Position numbers and translations under genes: made by a program
Assembly: GCA_022539475.1 (NCBI GenBank)
Contig: VCMS01000500.1
Coordinates: 1-22,457 of the forward strand
Reading direction: 5' to 3'
DNA length: 22,457 bases
Source: Gracilaria domingensis
Lineage: Eukaryota > Rhodophyta > Florideophyceae > Gracilariales > Gracilariaceae
Shown: one piece after another, positions 1 through 11,075 of the stretch
Layout: every line of letters begins with the position of its first letter
Position numbering within the stretch: position 1 is the stretch's first letter
Notes under the pieces: model-generated
What the model saw: the letters and a program-made list of their open reading frames with translations, nothing else
What the model was told of the DNA's origin: nothing
Database searches by the model: none

Positions 1-2655
1 TGGACGTTCCCGAAAGCGAGTCAGGTTGCCACTGACGTTCGCGCTTGTATCGTGCGACGAATGAAAGTCGTATGTGATACGCAAGTGCGGTCGGTCGAGT
101 GTCAACGACGCATTTGGTCAAATTGGGCCAACCAACATACCGAAACTGTCATGCCCGGTTCACTCAGCATGCAAGACATGCGCAAACCTATATGGCTTGC
201 CACTATCTTTGCGTACAGCGAGAGATTTTCAGCGAGATGTTCATGCCGTCTGATGACTGGCGAAGCGATGAACTACTAACCACTGGGATCTAGTGCATTG
301 GCCGATCCACGTTGCATTAGATAGATAAGTGGTTGCTGATATAAATGGTCGCTTTGATGGCTTGTTGATATACTCCTGATGCTGCGGCGATCCGATTTCG
401 CCATTGAGCTGTTTGCGTGTGCAGCAGAATTCATGATGCATTGTTCAGATAACGAGACATCATATCTGATGAGTCAGAGGGCTGGGTGATACCAACGAAT
501 GCATTTTAAGGTTCTCATGCGCAGAAGAAGAACCGATATGTCGACTTACAGAGGAAAGAGCCGCCCGCGTGTACGGTAAGCTCACAAGTGACGCTGATTA
601 CAATCGATGGAAAGGCATCCGTTGCGTACAACAGAGAACATGCAGGAGACAAGGAGCCTGTGTTGACGCTATCGATACTGTTAAGGCTGATTCTGCTGCG
701 CGTTTGATGCGCCCATGAACCGATCAATGAAGTTGGCAGGAGCGCATGTATGAAGCGGCGAGCGACCCGGCCCTGCAGGAAACGAACTGGCGAATGGGCT
801 CGTCAAGCCAAGGGATCATTCGCGATTCCACCATCGTGTGGCACGTTGGGTGCTATACAGTAGAAAAGATTGGAGTGTGCCGTTGGACAAACTCTCTCTC
901 GAAGCAGATGAGAGCCGTAAACCCGAGTCCAACGAGGAATGCTTGGATCTCTGAAACGCGGAAAAGAGTGTAGTCAAGATAACCGGGCGGTCAGCGCCGA
1001 ATCAGCTTAGAACAACTGAGACGAATGGGCCCATTATAGCAATAATCCGTACAAATTATACTCGAACAGTCTACAATACCGTGTCAGTTATTGCTGATGG
1101 AGCTAAACTAAAGGGCCGCCAAAGTGCCTTGCGTGCTTGTAGACGGCTGTTACTACCGTCATAATCTTTCGCAATGAATCGATGATACCGAAGCCGAGGC
1201 GACTGTAAGTCCACCGAAGACTCCCCCGAAGCATTAGCCACCTATGGAAGAATGTTGAACCCTATACGGGATACCTCATCAGTGACTATAGCAAAGCAAT
1301 TGGGACTTTATGTAGCTTTGCTAGAGGAGTGAATTGGGAAGAGATTCTCGTTGCAAGTTGAAATGACGCGTCCATACACGCAAATATAACCCACTCCACA
1401 ATGCGCATAAAGACTGACAAAAGCTCGTACATCACTTCTTCCAGCAGCCGAAATACACGGCTAGATCGTCGGAACGAGTGTACGAGAAGAGAGCGCATCG
1501 GCAAGTAGGCATTGCATTGACACTGCGAGGTTTGAGAGGATGGTATGCATCTGACCAGCAAATGATATCGAGAAGAGGAAATGGAACCGGTTGAGGCAAT
1601 GAAGCGAATGGGACAGCGTGAGCGGAGTTGAAGAAAACGTGGAAAAAAAGGTGAGAACGTGCAACAATACATGAGGTAAAGCAACAAGGGAATCGACGAC
1701 CGATGATTCGAGACTGATCCAGAAAAGTAAATTCGATAACGATCTCATGATGTAGTTTCGTAGGCGACATGATAAGTAGCAGGTTAGACAAATGCAGAAA
1801 CGAACCACTTCTGTACCAAAATTAAAGGTTGCGCTGAGACGCATCGGACCTTTTATTAGATATTTGGGAACGACCAATAAGGAAGGCAGAACCGAAAACG
1901 AACGGAGAAGTAGAAAGTATGAGTAGTCTTGTAAGTCGCTCTTCGGAATAATAAAAAAGCGGGGACGTCAGATTGGAAGAGGCAGATGAGAGAGACGGCC
2001 AGCATCACAGGAGTACGATAGAAGGATGGACACGACTTATACGCAGGGTGTCAGAACCACACGCTTGAGAGAACGGTAATCGAGTGATGATTCGCAGGTT
2101 GATCGCGCCATAAGTATCTACCAGAGGATTGACAACAGGACGTGAACATGAAAGGAAGACGCACAATACAGTGATGTAACAGCCAAACTCAGACTGAGCG
2201 ACTATATAAGCATTAGAGAGGCGTCAGAAGTGTGACAGCTGTTGTGCACAATAAAGCGCAACACATACTATAAAAACACAGGAGCACACAATGTTGACGG
2301 TGCACAAGAGCCAGAGGATGAACCCGTGCGATGTCCTCGCTCAAGTAGCGCCCGTACGAAGAGGGGATCAAAAGGCACGGTGGCAAATCATGAGGAATGC
2401 GCAACCTCCTATGCATAATAGAATCGACATGCTCAGTCGACAACACGAAAAGAATGCTTAGCCGAAAAGTACCCAAACGCTCGATGTCAACCGATCGACA
2501 AGGGCAGCTCGAGAAGACAGGCTAAAATATCGAGCAACCTCTTCAGAGTTTATTATCCAAACAATGCGCGCCACTGTGTGCGCGACAAGTATGACTTAGA
2601 GACAATAGAGAAGCCAACGACGCGTCTGGTGCGTGGTAGAAAGGATCCCAAAAAG
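1..2655. other. Gene-free stretch, nothing recognised
   Basis: Reading frames on both strands are short, overlap one another and match no protein family I know. The longest cluster, on the minus strand at 1286-1877, has three overlapping frames of similar length, which is what random AT-moderate DNA gives. I see no tRNA, rRNA, tandem array or transposon terminus here. It may be intergenic or decayed repeat DNA. Confidence 0.5.
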
Positions 2656-3165
2656 TCGGGAGCTTAATCACAAACACGCCGCACTCCAAGCGCGCCGCAA
2701 GCCGCGTCGGAGGCGCCCGAATTGAGGCGGGAATACACGGATGGAGTGATTAGGAAAGTGACACTCCTGCCAAAGGCCCGGCCAGGCCCGGGGAGAGGGG
2801 GCAAAAGGAACTATTCTAATCATTCTTGCCAGCAGCCGCTGTTGGCAATCAAGGCGCACGCTATGAGCGCGCCGCCATTGGCGTCGCATAAGTCCAGCTT
2901 TTGGCGCAACGCGCGCGCTCATTGGGCCGCGGCGCGCGCATCGGTGACGTGTTGTGTTCTGTCTCGCGGCGCGTGAGATTTGCTCCCTTCCACCGTCGTC
3001 TGGTTTGCCGCGCTCGCGCCATCCGGCGGGCGCTCCACGCGTGGCCGTCGTCGTTTTTCCCGAAAACCGCTAAGCGCAGGCCCGCGGGGGAGGCCCCTCC
3101 CCGGTCCTCCCCTCGAAGCAGGCGCCACTTCGCGCCGGCAGCACCTTTACCATGAGCGCGTTTAA
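2656..3165. other. GC-rich, CpG-dense island without a recognised gene
   Basis: Base composition rises abruptly; in 2881-2940, for example, 42 of 60 bases are G or C, with many GCGC and CGCG steps. Open frames appear on both strands (such as 2722-2976 and 2980-3165), but their translations are Arg/Pro/Ala-rich in every frame, as expected from composition alone, and no domain is recognisable. The island contrasts with AT-richer DNA on both sides. It could be a promoter-like island, a decayed first exon or inserted DNA; the sequence does not decide between these. Confidence 0.4.
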
Positions 3166-4250
3166 CGCTTTACCGCCCGTCGCACGACCGCAATCGACAG
3201 ACGTGCCACAACGTGCTCGTGCACCGCGCACACCCCATATGATCGCAGGTCTAAGAAGCGTCACATCTCCCACGCTCCGAACGTCAGGGTGACACTGCCC
3301 CCATACCGGTTGCACTGCAGCCCCTTTGTCGACTAGTGGAAGCAAGGCAGTCGTACGAATCTCACGCTCTTCTACGCAGGAGAACGACAACACCTCGTGA
3401 CGACTGGGACGTCATTCTCGCAGATAATCGCGCCTCAACACGAGATGCAAACGCGAGTCTGATGAGAGCACTTCTGCCGCTGTGGCTCTTCGCACATAAC
3501 GCTTAGTCTGACGCGTGCGTGCTGCAATTGTGTCATGCGAGAATCTGTCCAGGTATCAACACGTCATAAAGAAGTACACACTTTGTCTAAAAAACCAAGT
3601 TGTTTAGAAGGCTTATAAAGCACTGACAGGATCCACGCGAACCGTACTGGACAAACCAAACACGTAGCCAGTGTCGGATCAAGCGGCGGTTTGAATCTTA
3701 GAGCGAATTGTCGCGCCATTGAAGCGCGTATCACCAGTACTTGCCATCAGCGCGGATGGCAGCCCACGCCTCCACAAGATTTTCTGAGGAAATACACAAA
3801 GGTCGTCAGCCATCCAACATATGATAATAGACATCGCATAACCCACACAAATAGCTAACCTGCGTTTCGAAAAAAAAAGAGACAGCCGTGCTTAAATCAC
3901 GCTGCCTCACCGAATGTTTAAGTGATTAGTGTGGAAAGCGACTCTCTGCTATAAGTTCTGCAAATCGTGATCCAGCGAGCCAACCAACGACACGCTTTAA
4001 GAACTGGTTTATCGCTAAATAAAAGTAGACTGATCAGTCCAGAGGCAAAAGAGGCCCCCAAATGCTTCCTCGCCTCTACATCGAGCAGAATTGAATGAGA
4101 AGGATTGTTGTAATTGGTGGTGAGCGGAGGAGCCGGAAACTCAAAACCAAGGAGTGATGTTGTGCTTACCTTGAAAAAGACAAAGAAATACTGTAGACGA
4201 TAGCAGATCGCGAGGTGCATCAAGGTTCTGACCCGACGTTCCTTCTCTCC
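3166..4250. other. Gene-free stretch, nothing recognised
   Basis: No frame is convincing on either strand. There are short A runs (for example near 3870) but no recognised repeat family, RNA gene or coding domain. Confidence 0.45.
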
Positions 4251-6775
4251 ACTGCCATCCACTCGGTCTACACAGACAAGAGAAGACACAACAACAAAAA
4301 CATACACGATATAGACATAACACTGTCAGCACAAACACAGAACTTAAACGAGAACTTAACCAACACCACGACGAACTAACATATAAATAAATGCGCGTTC
4401 ATGGGCTTAAGATACGTGTAATCTGAATTCACATCGGAAGTGTGATTCCGCTGCATATTTTGCCGGGTATACAGAAAACCGAAGACACGTGGAAGAGCGA
4501 CTGGCGGAGGCTCAGAATCGACAGGGGCACCAACGATGGGCGTCCTCAGAAGAGAGAACTGGAAGTAGGAGGTGTGAATTTGCGTGCAAGTTCTGCAGAA
4601 TGCTCATAAGAACGAGGGGACAGTGCAAAATTTGTTGTCGCATTCATTTGCTCACTCTCATAACGACAAATCAAGACCACATGAATTATTTGTGCAAACC
4701 CACCACACACACCAACCCAACACATCAATAAAACAAAGCGATCAAATGTGTTGAGAAAAAACAATTTTTCGAAAATATAGTTCACAGTGATGGTACATAT
4801 CCGCAACTAAAAGCAACACCGACAACACACACCACAGATCGACTGCTACACGAAACCTATTCCCCGTAAACTCGAAGACGAATGTTTGTTGAGGCGTTGT
4901 TGGCCTATTCACACGTTTTACATAGCGACGGCTACATACCCATTCACACACAAATGCGCAATAGAAAAACGCGCGTAGTTGCAAGAAACACAAAACCCAC
5001 TACTACTCCACAAAGTTATACAGACAGAACGAGGGCCACACAACTAATCAGAGAAGCAACAACGAATCACGAACAATCTATTCATAGAAACGCAATCGTT
5101 GCTAAACGAGTAGCCTCCTTGTCGCTGGCAGACCTGAGCAAGCATAGCGCATCGATAGAGGCTAGTCGATACACTATAACTACAGCCAGTGGGAATACCC
5201 CAACTCCGATGTTCCACTGTGTGAAATGTCACGCCTATGACGCGGAGATGATAGGAAAGACAAGTACAGCCGAATCTAACGAACAGAACTACCTCCAAGA
5301 CAGGCATTACGGCTCTAGTTCGTACTGTGTCAGACATCACACACGCCTCGCCATTGAACATATCAAGTAAGACAGCATACAACCAAATTGGTACTATAAT
5401 AACAATTAGATAAAAAAACACATCAAGAGTCACTGGTCTGACATTTCGGAAAGAAACGTAAAAACTAAAAGAAACTGAAGCGGCGCATAGCATGTGCACA
5501 AGAAGCTGCACCCTTCAGCGACACCTAAAAGGAGTTGTTTTGGCCCGGATATGTCAAAATATTGTTCTGATCGATTAGATCAGGGTCGTTTAGTGCCGTT
5601 AGTTGGAAGAACTTCGAAAATATGAACAAAAAGCTCTGGAAAAAGAAGCTCTCCGAAGAACAATCGCTTGTATGTCTCGCAGCGCAGTGTGTAATTCATC
5701 ACCCAATGTCATGGAGATTGTCCATCTACGCGAAAGCAGAAGAGCAGCTAGCCCTGCTGAAGGAGAGGGCATACAGTAACAATTAAAAAACAAACAGAGA
5801 CCATATGGCAGTACCTTAACATTCATCCGTAGCCAAGCGCGAACTGGACTAAGTGTATCACGTCGCGCCAATTCGCATGCCCACACTCACGTAACACACA
5901 TCGATCTCCACAAGCGCCCCACCGAAAATACGATAATCACATAAAACAACAAGGGAAACAAAACAATCTGTCACCAAGCACGTAGAACTACACACACCAA
6001 CAAACCATAACTACCACGCAAGAATACACCCATACATGCATCGATCATTACAAACAGAAAGTTAAACATAGTCGCCGAAACGATCGCAGAGTGCAAGATA
6101 ACATTATCGTTATGCGCAGGCATAAGTCGGAACTTTAAAAATAAGATACATAACAAGACATCAACAACTAGATTATCGGACGAAGGGTAGAGTGTGTGAG
6201 CGAAAAACTGGCGAAACCGATTTGTCATCACAAGAGTGCGTCGTGTAGACAACAGATGCTTGCGTCGGTACAGCTTGTCGTCCGTGATGTATGGTTCACA
6301 AACAATCCACTCACCAGAGCTACACGACACCCAGATAAACGATAGTCAGACATAAACACACCAAATAACATAATTCGAGCTGAGCCGGTCGCAATGGCTG
6401 CAGTGGTAGCTCGTAAAGAAAATCCTTCACACTTCCTCCGCTTGCTCATGCATGGACGTCAAGTGTTACCACAAAAAAAAACGTGCTAACACGATCACAT
6501 GCCTAAGCTGGACGAGGTAGCACCAATCAAACTAACCAGCACGGTATAAAGATATCTACGAGGCACGCTAAACTGATCAAATGCCCCACCTGCAAACACA
6601 TACAACACGACAAACACCCCCAACCAGACCACCACCGAAAGAAGGTCGCCCGTGACGAACAAAAACAGAAGAAGCAGCAACCAAACAAATGTCAAGCGAA
6701 AAAGTGGTTGCAGAAATCAACAAGGAAGCTATCCAAAAAACACTCACATACTCCTCGAAGACTACATATTCACTA
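4251..6775. other. A/C-rich strand-asymmetric region
   Basis: The plus strand is strongly enriched in A and C, with runs of ACA, CAAC and AACA, so the minus strand is rich in T and G. The bias is visible by eye, for example across 4680-4740 and 6590-6640. The asymmetry explains why minus-strand frames here (5044-5511, 5971-6330, 6495-6695) translate into Val/Leu/Phe-rich, membrane-like peptides; I do not regard them as genes. The plus-strand frame 4882-5370 (162 codons) has no recognisable domain and is rich in Thr, Ser, Arg and His, as composition predicts. No tandem unit is evident. Confidence 0.45.
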
Positions 6776-6782
6776 ATCACAG

Positions 6783-7383
6783 GATAACACGTTGGCTGGA
6801 AAGAACGGAGAGCTGAACACTAACTTTTCGAACAACACCAATCACGAAAACCTTACAAGAGCGGGCAGCTGATGTCGCACAACTGGCACGGGTACGGATG
6901 TTACGAAGTTCGCATGCCGTCCCGTTGCACAACCTGGAGTGATCACAACGTTCTTCTCGTACACCGGGCCCTGGGATGCGGCGCCTGGCAAGAGCAAAGC
7001 GCACAACGAGATTGACGTTGAATTCGTATGGAAGAACGGAAAGCTTACGTTGCAGGCGAATTACTTCACAAATGGACAGGGAGGCAACGAGCACCTCTTC
7101 CGATAAACTTCAATCCGGCAGCATCGATGAACAACTACGGATTCAATGGACAAGCAATTCCATCATGTGGTTCGTGAACGGAAAGATGGTGTACAAGACT
7201 TCAAAGAACATTCCCAAAGCACATCAAGCGCCGCATAAGATCATGATGAGCCTGTGGCCGGTGAGCTGGCAGGCGGCTCAATGGGGAGGAACTTACGAAT
7301 ACAAGGGTCACCGTACAGCGGCTTACGCAGCGGTAAGATTCACAAAGGGGCACGACTGCCAGATCATGAACTGGTTTCCGTAG
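6783..7383 (+). CDS. GH16 family endo-beta-glucanase (lichenase-like), frame-broken
   Basis: Glycoside hydrolase family 16 enzymes cleave beta-1,3 or mixed beta-1,3/1,4 glucans and are usually secreted. The catalytic core is clear at 7002-7025, reading HNEIDVEF, with the family's E-x-D-x-E box (nucleophile Glu at 7008-7010, acid/base Glu at 7020-7022). Upstream are YKSGQL (from 6854) and a YGCYEVRMP segment; then PGVITTFFSYTGP; downstream are the NYFTNGQGG, WFVNGK and KIMMSLWP blocks typical of lichenase-type GH16. The stop is TAG at 7381-7383. The frame changes about four times, near 6851, 6921, 7100 and 7142, each at a short C or T run. The N-terminus and any signal peptide are not identifiable; a CTAAT...CACAG sequence at 6773-6782 could be a 3' splice site. 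It is either a pseudogene or an intact gene with assembly errors. The family call is secure; the boundaries are not. Confidence 0.8.
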
Positions 7384-7517
7384 AATGTTTGACTATGTAG
7401 ACAGAGTGTCACAGTCCTATGCTTTTCGTTTCTCCGTGTGGCTTCTTTTCTCCCTCGAACAGGGTGAACTGCGCATGTACATGCCAACATTTTTCGCCAT
7501 GAGCGCCGCCACAGGGC

Positions 7518-7703
7518 ATGGCGTCCGATGTTGCGGCAGACGCGTGGCGTGATGCGCGCAGCGCGCTGGTAAGAGCTGTCGCTTGGGAAGGTCAGCTTCC
7601 GCGCCATCTAGTTAAGTGTCTGGAGCTGAGCAGAGAAACTGTTGATAGATTGAAGAATGTAAAGGGAGTGCAGCTTGATGCAACCAAGGCCGCGGTTGCG
7701 TAA
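7518..7703 (+). CDS. Short ORF, possible leader exon of the downstream hydrolase
   Basis: A 61-codon frame opens with ATG in a good context (GGGCATGGC) and encodes an Ala/Arg/Leu-rich, probably helical peptide with no recognised domain. Just before its stop, the sequence GTAAGG at 7700-7705 resembles a 5' splice donor, and CCCCAG at 7758-7763 could be an acceptor, giving an intron of about 64 bases. The downstream hydrolase lacks an ATG in its own frame, so an upstream exon would be welcome. However, the frame after the proposed splice does not match the hydrolase frame without further shifts. It may instead be a spurious ORF. Confidence 0.25.
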   Translation: MASDVAADAWRDARSALVRAVAWEGQLPRHLVKCLELSRETVDRLKNVKGVQLDATKAAVA

Positions 7704-7768
7704 GGGTAGGCATTTTCTACGCGCCGAATGACGAGCATCGTCAAATATCTGCAAATGCCCCAGTCACC

Positions 7769-9114
7769 TTGAGCGTTCGCACGAATCGACATCTGCTCCT
7801 TCCCCGACACCGCCGACCGCATTGCCGCCGCCTTCCTCGCCCCGTCCCCCGTCCCGTCGCGTACTCTGGCTGGCCTACTTACCTCATTTGCGCCACCCAT
7901 CATGGGTACCACCTTGTCGCGCATACTCCCTACCTTCCGTATCTACACGCCGTGCGCCACCGCTTGTCCCTCCGCCCAATACCCGATCAACGCCGCGACG
8001 CATTCACATCGTCTCCGCACAAGTCCTTCTCCGCAGTGGAGCAAGCCGAGAACATTTTGCTTGAACATCTCACCCATGTTAAGTACACCAAACGACGTGT
8101 GGCGCTACCGTCAGGTCACACGCTCAACATGTTGTCGGCGGGCGATGTCTCGAATCCACCGCTCGTTCTGCTGCACGGATGGGGCGCTGGGCTCGCGTTT
8201 TTCGGACGTAACATAGCGGGTTTGGCTCCCTTTTACCGCCTTCATCTGCTGGACTGGCCAGGATTCGGCGGCAGTTCGCGTCCGTACCACTCGACCTCGC
8301 TTTCGGTTGATCATGCCGAGGCCTACTTTTGGACGCCTTCGATGGATGGGTGCAGCACATGCGCAAACAAGAACCTAACTTTCAACGCTTCCATATTGTT
8401 GCCCATTCAATGGGCGCATACCTTGCCGCTGTTTATGCTCTACGAAGTCCGCAAAACGTGTTGACGCTCACGCTTGCGAGTCCAGTTGGTCTGCCAGCTG
8501 CTCCACCGCAGAAGATACCGAGAGGGCCGTTGCTGCGTCGCGCTATTTTCTGGATAGTGTTCCGCATGTGGGACTGGGGCTTTACGCCGCAGTACTTTAT
8601 CCGTCAGGCAGGTACAAGTCTTGGGCGGAAAATGGCAAAGCGTTTCATTGAGCCACGCTTCAGTTTTCAGTCACAGAGCACCAAGGATGCTTTCATCGAG
8701 TATTTCTATCAGATCTCAGTCGCGGACGCAGCTGGGGAGCATTCACTCTGTACAATCCTGGAGAGCGGTGCGTATGCTAGGAAACCGCTTGCTGAACGCA
8801 TGGTTAAACTTCGAACTCCTACCTCATTCCTGTACGGCGATGGCGACTGGATGAGCTTCAAGTACGCTGAAAAGGTATGCGAGCAAATGAAAGCTCCGGC
8901 CACGGTACACATTGTCGAAGGGGCAGGTCATCACGTCTACTACGACAATGTGCAGATGTTTACAAAACTCATTTTGGAAAGCTGTGGTCGGGTGAGTGAG
9001 GAGATGCCGAAATCTTCGTCGTTTCTCACCGATTTCGAGGAACACCCCAGCACTACAATTGCTCAACCCACTGAACAGCAGTCCGAGTTTTCATCAACAC
9101 ATTACCAGGGGTAG
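7769..9114 (+). CDS. ABHD4/ABHD5 (CGI-58/ICT1)-type alpha/beta hydrolase, one frame break
   Basis: This looks like a lipase or lysophospholipid acyltransferase of the ABHD4/5 group, acting on lysophospholipids or lipid-droplet lipids. In order, I see the AENILLEHL segment that precedes the fold in this family, the oxyanion-hole HGWGAG (about 8175), DWPGFGGSSRP, the nucleophile elbow AHSMG with Ser at 8407-8409, GDGDW with the likely acid Asp near 8845, and GAGHHVYYD from about 8920, which contains the catalytic His and the HX4D motif. The reading frame shifts by -1 at a run of four T (8327-8330) between the DWPGFGG block and the nucleophile. The two parts together cover the whole fold, about 360 residues from AENILLEHL onward. 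The N-terminus is unresolved: the frame starts at TTG 7769 and has no in-frame ATG before the fold. Candidates are an upstream exon, or ATG 7902 in another frame. The stop is TAG at 9112-9114. Confidence 0.82.
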
Positions 9115-9129
9115 CACTGGGGTAGCACT
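9108..9129 (+). repeat. 11-bp tandem duplication across the hydrolase stop codon
   Basis: GGGGTAGCACT occurs twice back to back (9108-9118 and 9119-9129), followed by a partial third start (TGGGTA). The stop codon of the hydrolase lies in the first copy. It is probably a simple replication-slippage duplication. Confidence 0.75.
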
Positions 9130-10073
9130 TGGGTATTTATCGTGCCCCCCTTAATCCCATTTCTATTCTCGAGTTTGAACTAGAATTGTCTTATAAGCAC
9201 ATTTCACTCATCAAACGCGTAATTGTACAGTATATAGAGTCCACTTTACAACTAATTCTAGCTCCTGAGCAGCAGTTCCCGGACTTAAAACGGCACCAAC
9301 TGATAACTGATAAGGGGCTTAGATTCAATCCGCAAGGCACCGAGTAAACATAGATGACGGGCAAACCACTCTCACGTCATGACAAGGATGCTTTGTTCGA
9401 CTGCTACTGTACGAAGGTACTTGCTCAGACACTTGGTGTTTGTCTTGACTGTGATACTAATTCCTTACTGCTCTGCTCTGTAATGTCGAGAGTATTGTAG
9501 GACTTCTCTCGAGCTGATCTACATCAAGATGGAAAATTGTATCTCGCACCGAGGTTTCAATTTCCATCTTTGCTTTCAAAACTTCGATACGCTATAATGT
9601 CTATGCGGGCGGAACTATCTTCGACTATCCGGGCAAACCAGGATTTGCGAGTTGGAACGCAGAAACCGGGCCCACACACAATTCAGCATTGATTTATGAT
9701 CTGACAGAAGCTTCTTTTGCGGGTCTGTTTTGTTGGACAAACCGAAGCACAAGTGGAGACGTTTGCGGCTTTTATGTGTGTCGCATGCATGCTTATAAAT
9801 CTGTTCCCTATCTCTTAAGAAAAGAAGAGACCTGGCATTCAAGAAGATGCCGCTAGAGATGCGTTGCAAAACTTTTGTCCTATATATTAAAATTCTACGT
9901 GAATCGAGTTGGGGATCACTCTCATCTCGGTGCATTGTGTACTCATTTTCAGTCGGTGGTAGTGGTAGCACATACCCGTAGTGACTCCAGATAAAGCAGC
10001 TGAGTGTCCATGTGCATCCATGAGCAAACCATCATCATATCGGCTGTATCTCGGATAGTGAATGGGATCAACA
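9115..10073. other. Convergent intergenic region between hydrolase and endoribonuclease
   Basis: The plus-strand hydrolase and the minus-strand EndoU gene end here, tail to tail. The frame at 9129-9347 has no family match and starts with TTG, so I do not call it. I see no canonical AATAAA for the hydrolase soon after its stop. No repeat or RNA gene is recognised. Confidence 0.5.
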
Positions 10074-11075
10074 TTAGCCCAATGGTGGGAACTCTTCTGA
10101 ATCATTCAAAGCTGCGGCATCAACTTGCTCAAGCTGATCGCCCTCCGCTTCACCTCCATCGTATTGATCCTCATTCTTCTGCTTTTGGTAATAAAGGTCC
10201 TCCTCTAAAGATTCCGTATCGACCCCTTTCAAGCATGGGAAGGCAGTAGTCATGTTAGAGCGGAAGGAATATATACGAAACTGGACCAAGTAGCGCCCAA
10301 ACGAATATTCCGCCTCAATCTGATCACTCCCATCCCTACTAAACCAAAGCAAAGTATACAGGGCTATCTCGTATTCCGGAGAAGTGCCAATAAACATAGA
10401 CGAAACACTCTTTAGACAACCAAACCACTCAAAACGAATAATCAAAGCGTGTTGGTTCTCCACGGGGGCACCGCAAAGATCCCCGGCGAAGTCGACGTAT
10501 CCCATGTAATCAAAGTTACCTCGCTGCTCCTCAATGTACACCTGAATGTAGTTGTGAAGACCTTTCACATCATCTCCATCTATCTCCCCACAAAACACAT
10601 GCTCAAATGCCGACGAATCTTTGTCACGGCCGCGATCGTACATTCCAAACCATAAGTCCGCTAAGACTTCTTTGAATTCATCCATAGAAGAAGCTACTCC
10701 ATACCCGTTCTCTCTCAGCCAGTCGTACACAAACCTAACACAATCAGACTCACAAATACATTCCAAGAATCGCTCCTCTTCCTCTTTCTCCTCTTCCGAA
10801 ACGCGTTCCGGGACACCTTGGTTCACAACATAATTATCCAGCAAACATCTGAAGAGTCTGTATGAATCAATCTCCCAGACATCATCCGAAATAAAGTCGA
10901 ACAGCGGGACTCGCGCAGCGTCATCAGAGCGATTTTCGGTTTGACTTTGCGGGGAGATCCTGTAATGCTTCTCAGGGACCAGCCTATTGGTATCTAACTC
11001 CCACAAGAACGAGATTGCCTCACCCAACGACTGAGAGGATCTTGCAAGCGCGTCTTCAACGGAAAGTCGGGTCAT
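10074..11075 (-). CDS. EndoU (XendoU-type) poly(U)-specific endoribonuclease
   Basis: XendoU-type enzymes cleave RNA at uridines and leave 2',3'-cyclic phosphate ends, usually with Mn2+ dependence; they process snoRNAs and other RNAs. The 333-residue product is one uninterrupted frame from ATG at 11073-11075 to TAA at 10074-10076. Residues 20-45 carry LWELDTNRL, a typical domain opening. The catalytic triad is visible: His159 in FEHVF, His174 in LHNYIQVY and Lys222 in CLKSVSS, followed by IGTSPEYEIALYTLLWF (about 229-245). Spacing agrees with known XendoU (two His and one Lys over about 60 residues). There is an acidic stretch at 93-101 and an acidic Gln/Glu/Asp-rich tail from about 287. No signal peptide or somatomedin-B domain is seen, unlike many animal secreted forms, so an intracellular enzyme is likely. 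The gene is intact, in contrast to its neighbours. Confidence 0.93.
   Translation of the reverse strand: MTRLSVEDALARSSQSLGEAISFLWELDTNRLVPEKHYRISPQSQTENRSDDAARVPLFDFISDDVWEIDSYRLFRCLLDNYVVNQGVPERVSEEEKEEEERFLECICESDCVRFVYDWLRENGYGVASSMDEFKEVLADLWFGMYDRGRDKDSSAFEHVFCGEIDGDDVKGLHNYIQVYIEEQRGNFDYMGYVDFAGDLCGAPVENQHALIIRFEWFGCLKSVSSMFIGTSPEYEIALYTLLWFSRDGSDQIEAEYSFGRYLVQFRIYSFRSNMTTAFPCLKGVDTESLEEDLYYQKQKNEDQYDGGEAEGDQLEQVDAAALNDSEEFPPLG

Noticed and set aside
1286..1877. Cluster of overlapping minus-strand ORFs (up to 138 codons)
   Set aside because: Several frames are open at once with no domain, which suggests chance.
4882..5370. 162-codon plus-strand ORF
   Set aside because: Composition-driven Thr/Ser/Arg/His content, no domain, and it lies in A/C-rich DNA with an equally long frame on the opposite strand.
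5044..5511. Minus-strand ORF with membrane-protein-like hydrophobic stretches
   Set aside because: Hydrophobicity follows from T/G-rich composition of that strand; no family resemblance.
6382..6410. tRNA-like A-box (TGGCTGCAGTGGTAG)
   Set aside because: No B-box, no acceptor-stem pairing and no plausible cloverleaf follows within 100 bases.
8326..8332. Programmed -1 frameshift in the hydrolase
   Set aside because: The run does not form an X XXY YYZ slippery heptamer in phase, and a -1 shift inside a hydrolase fold has no known precedent here; a lost base is simpler.
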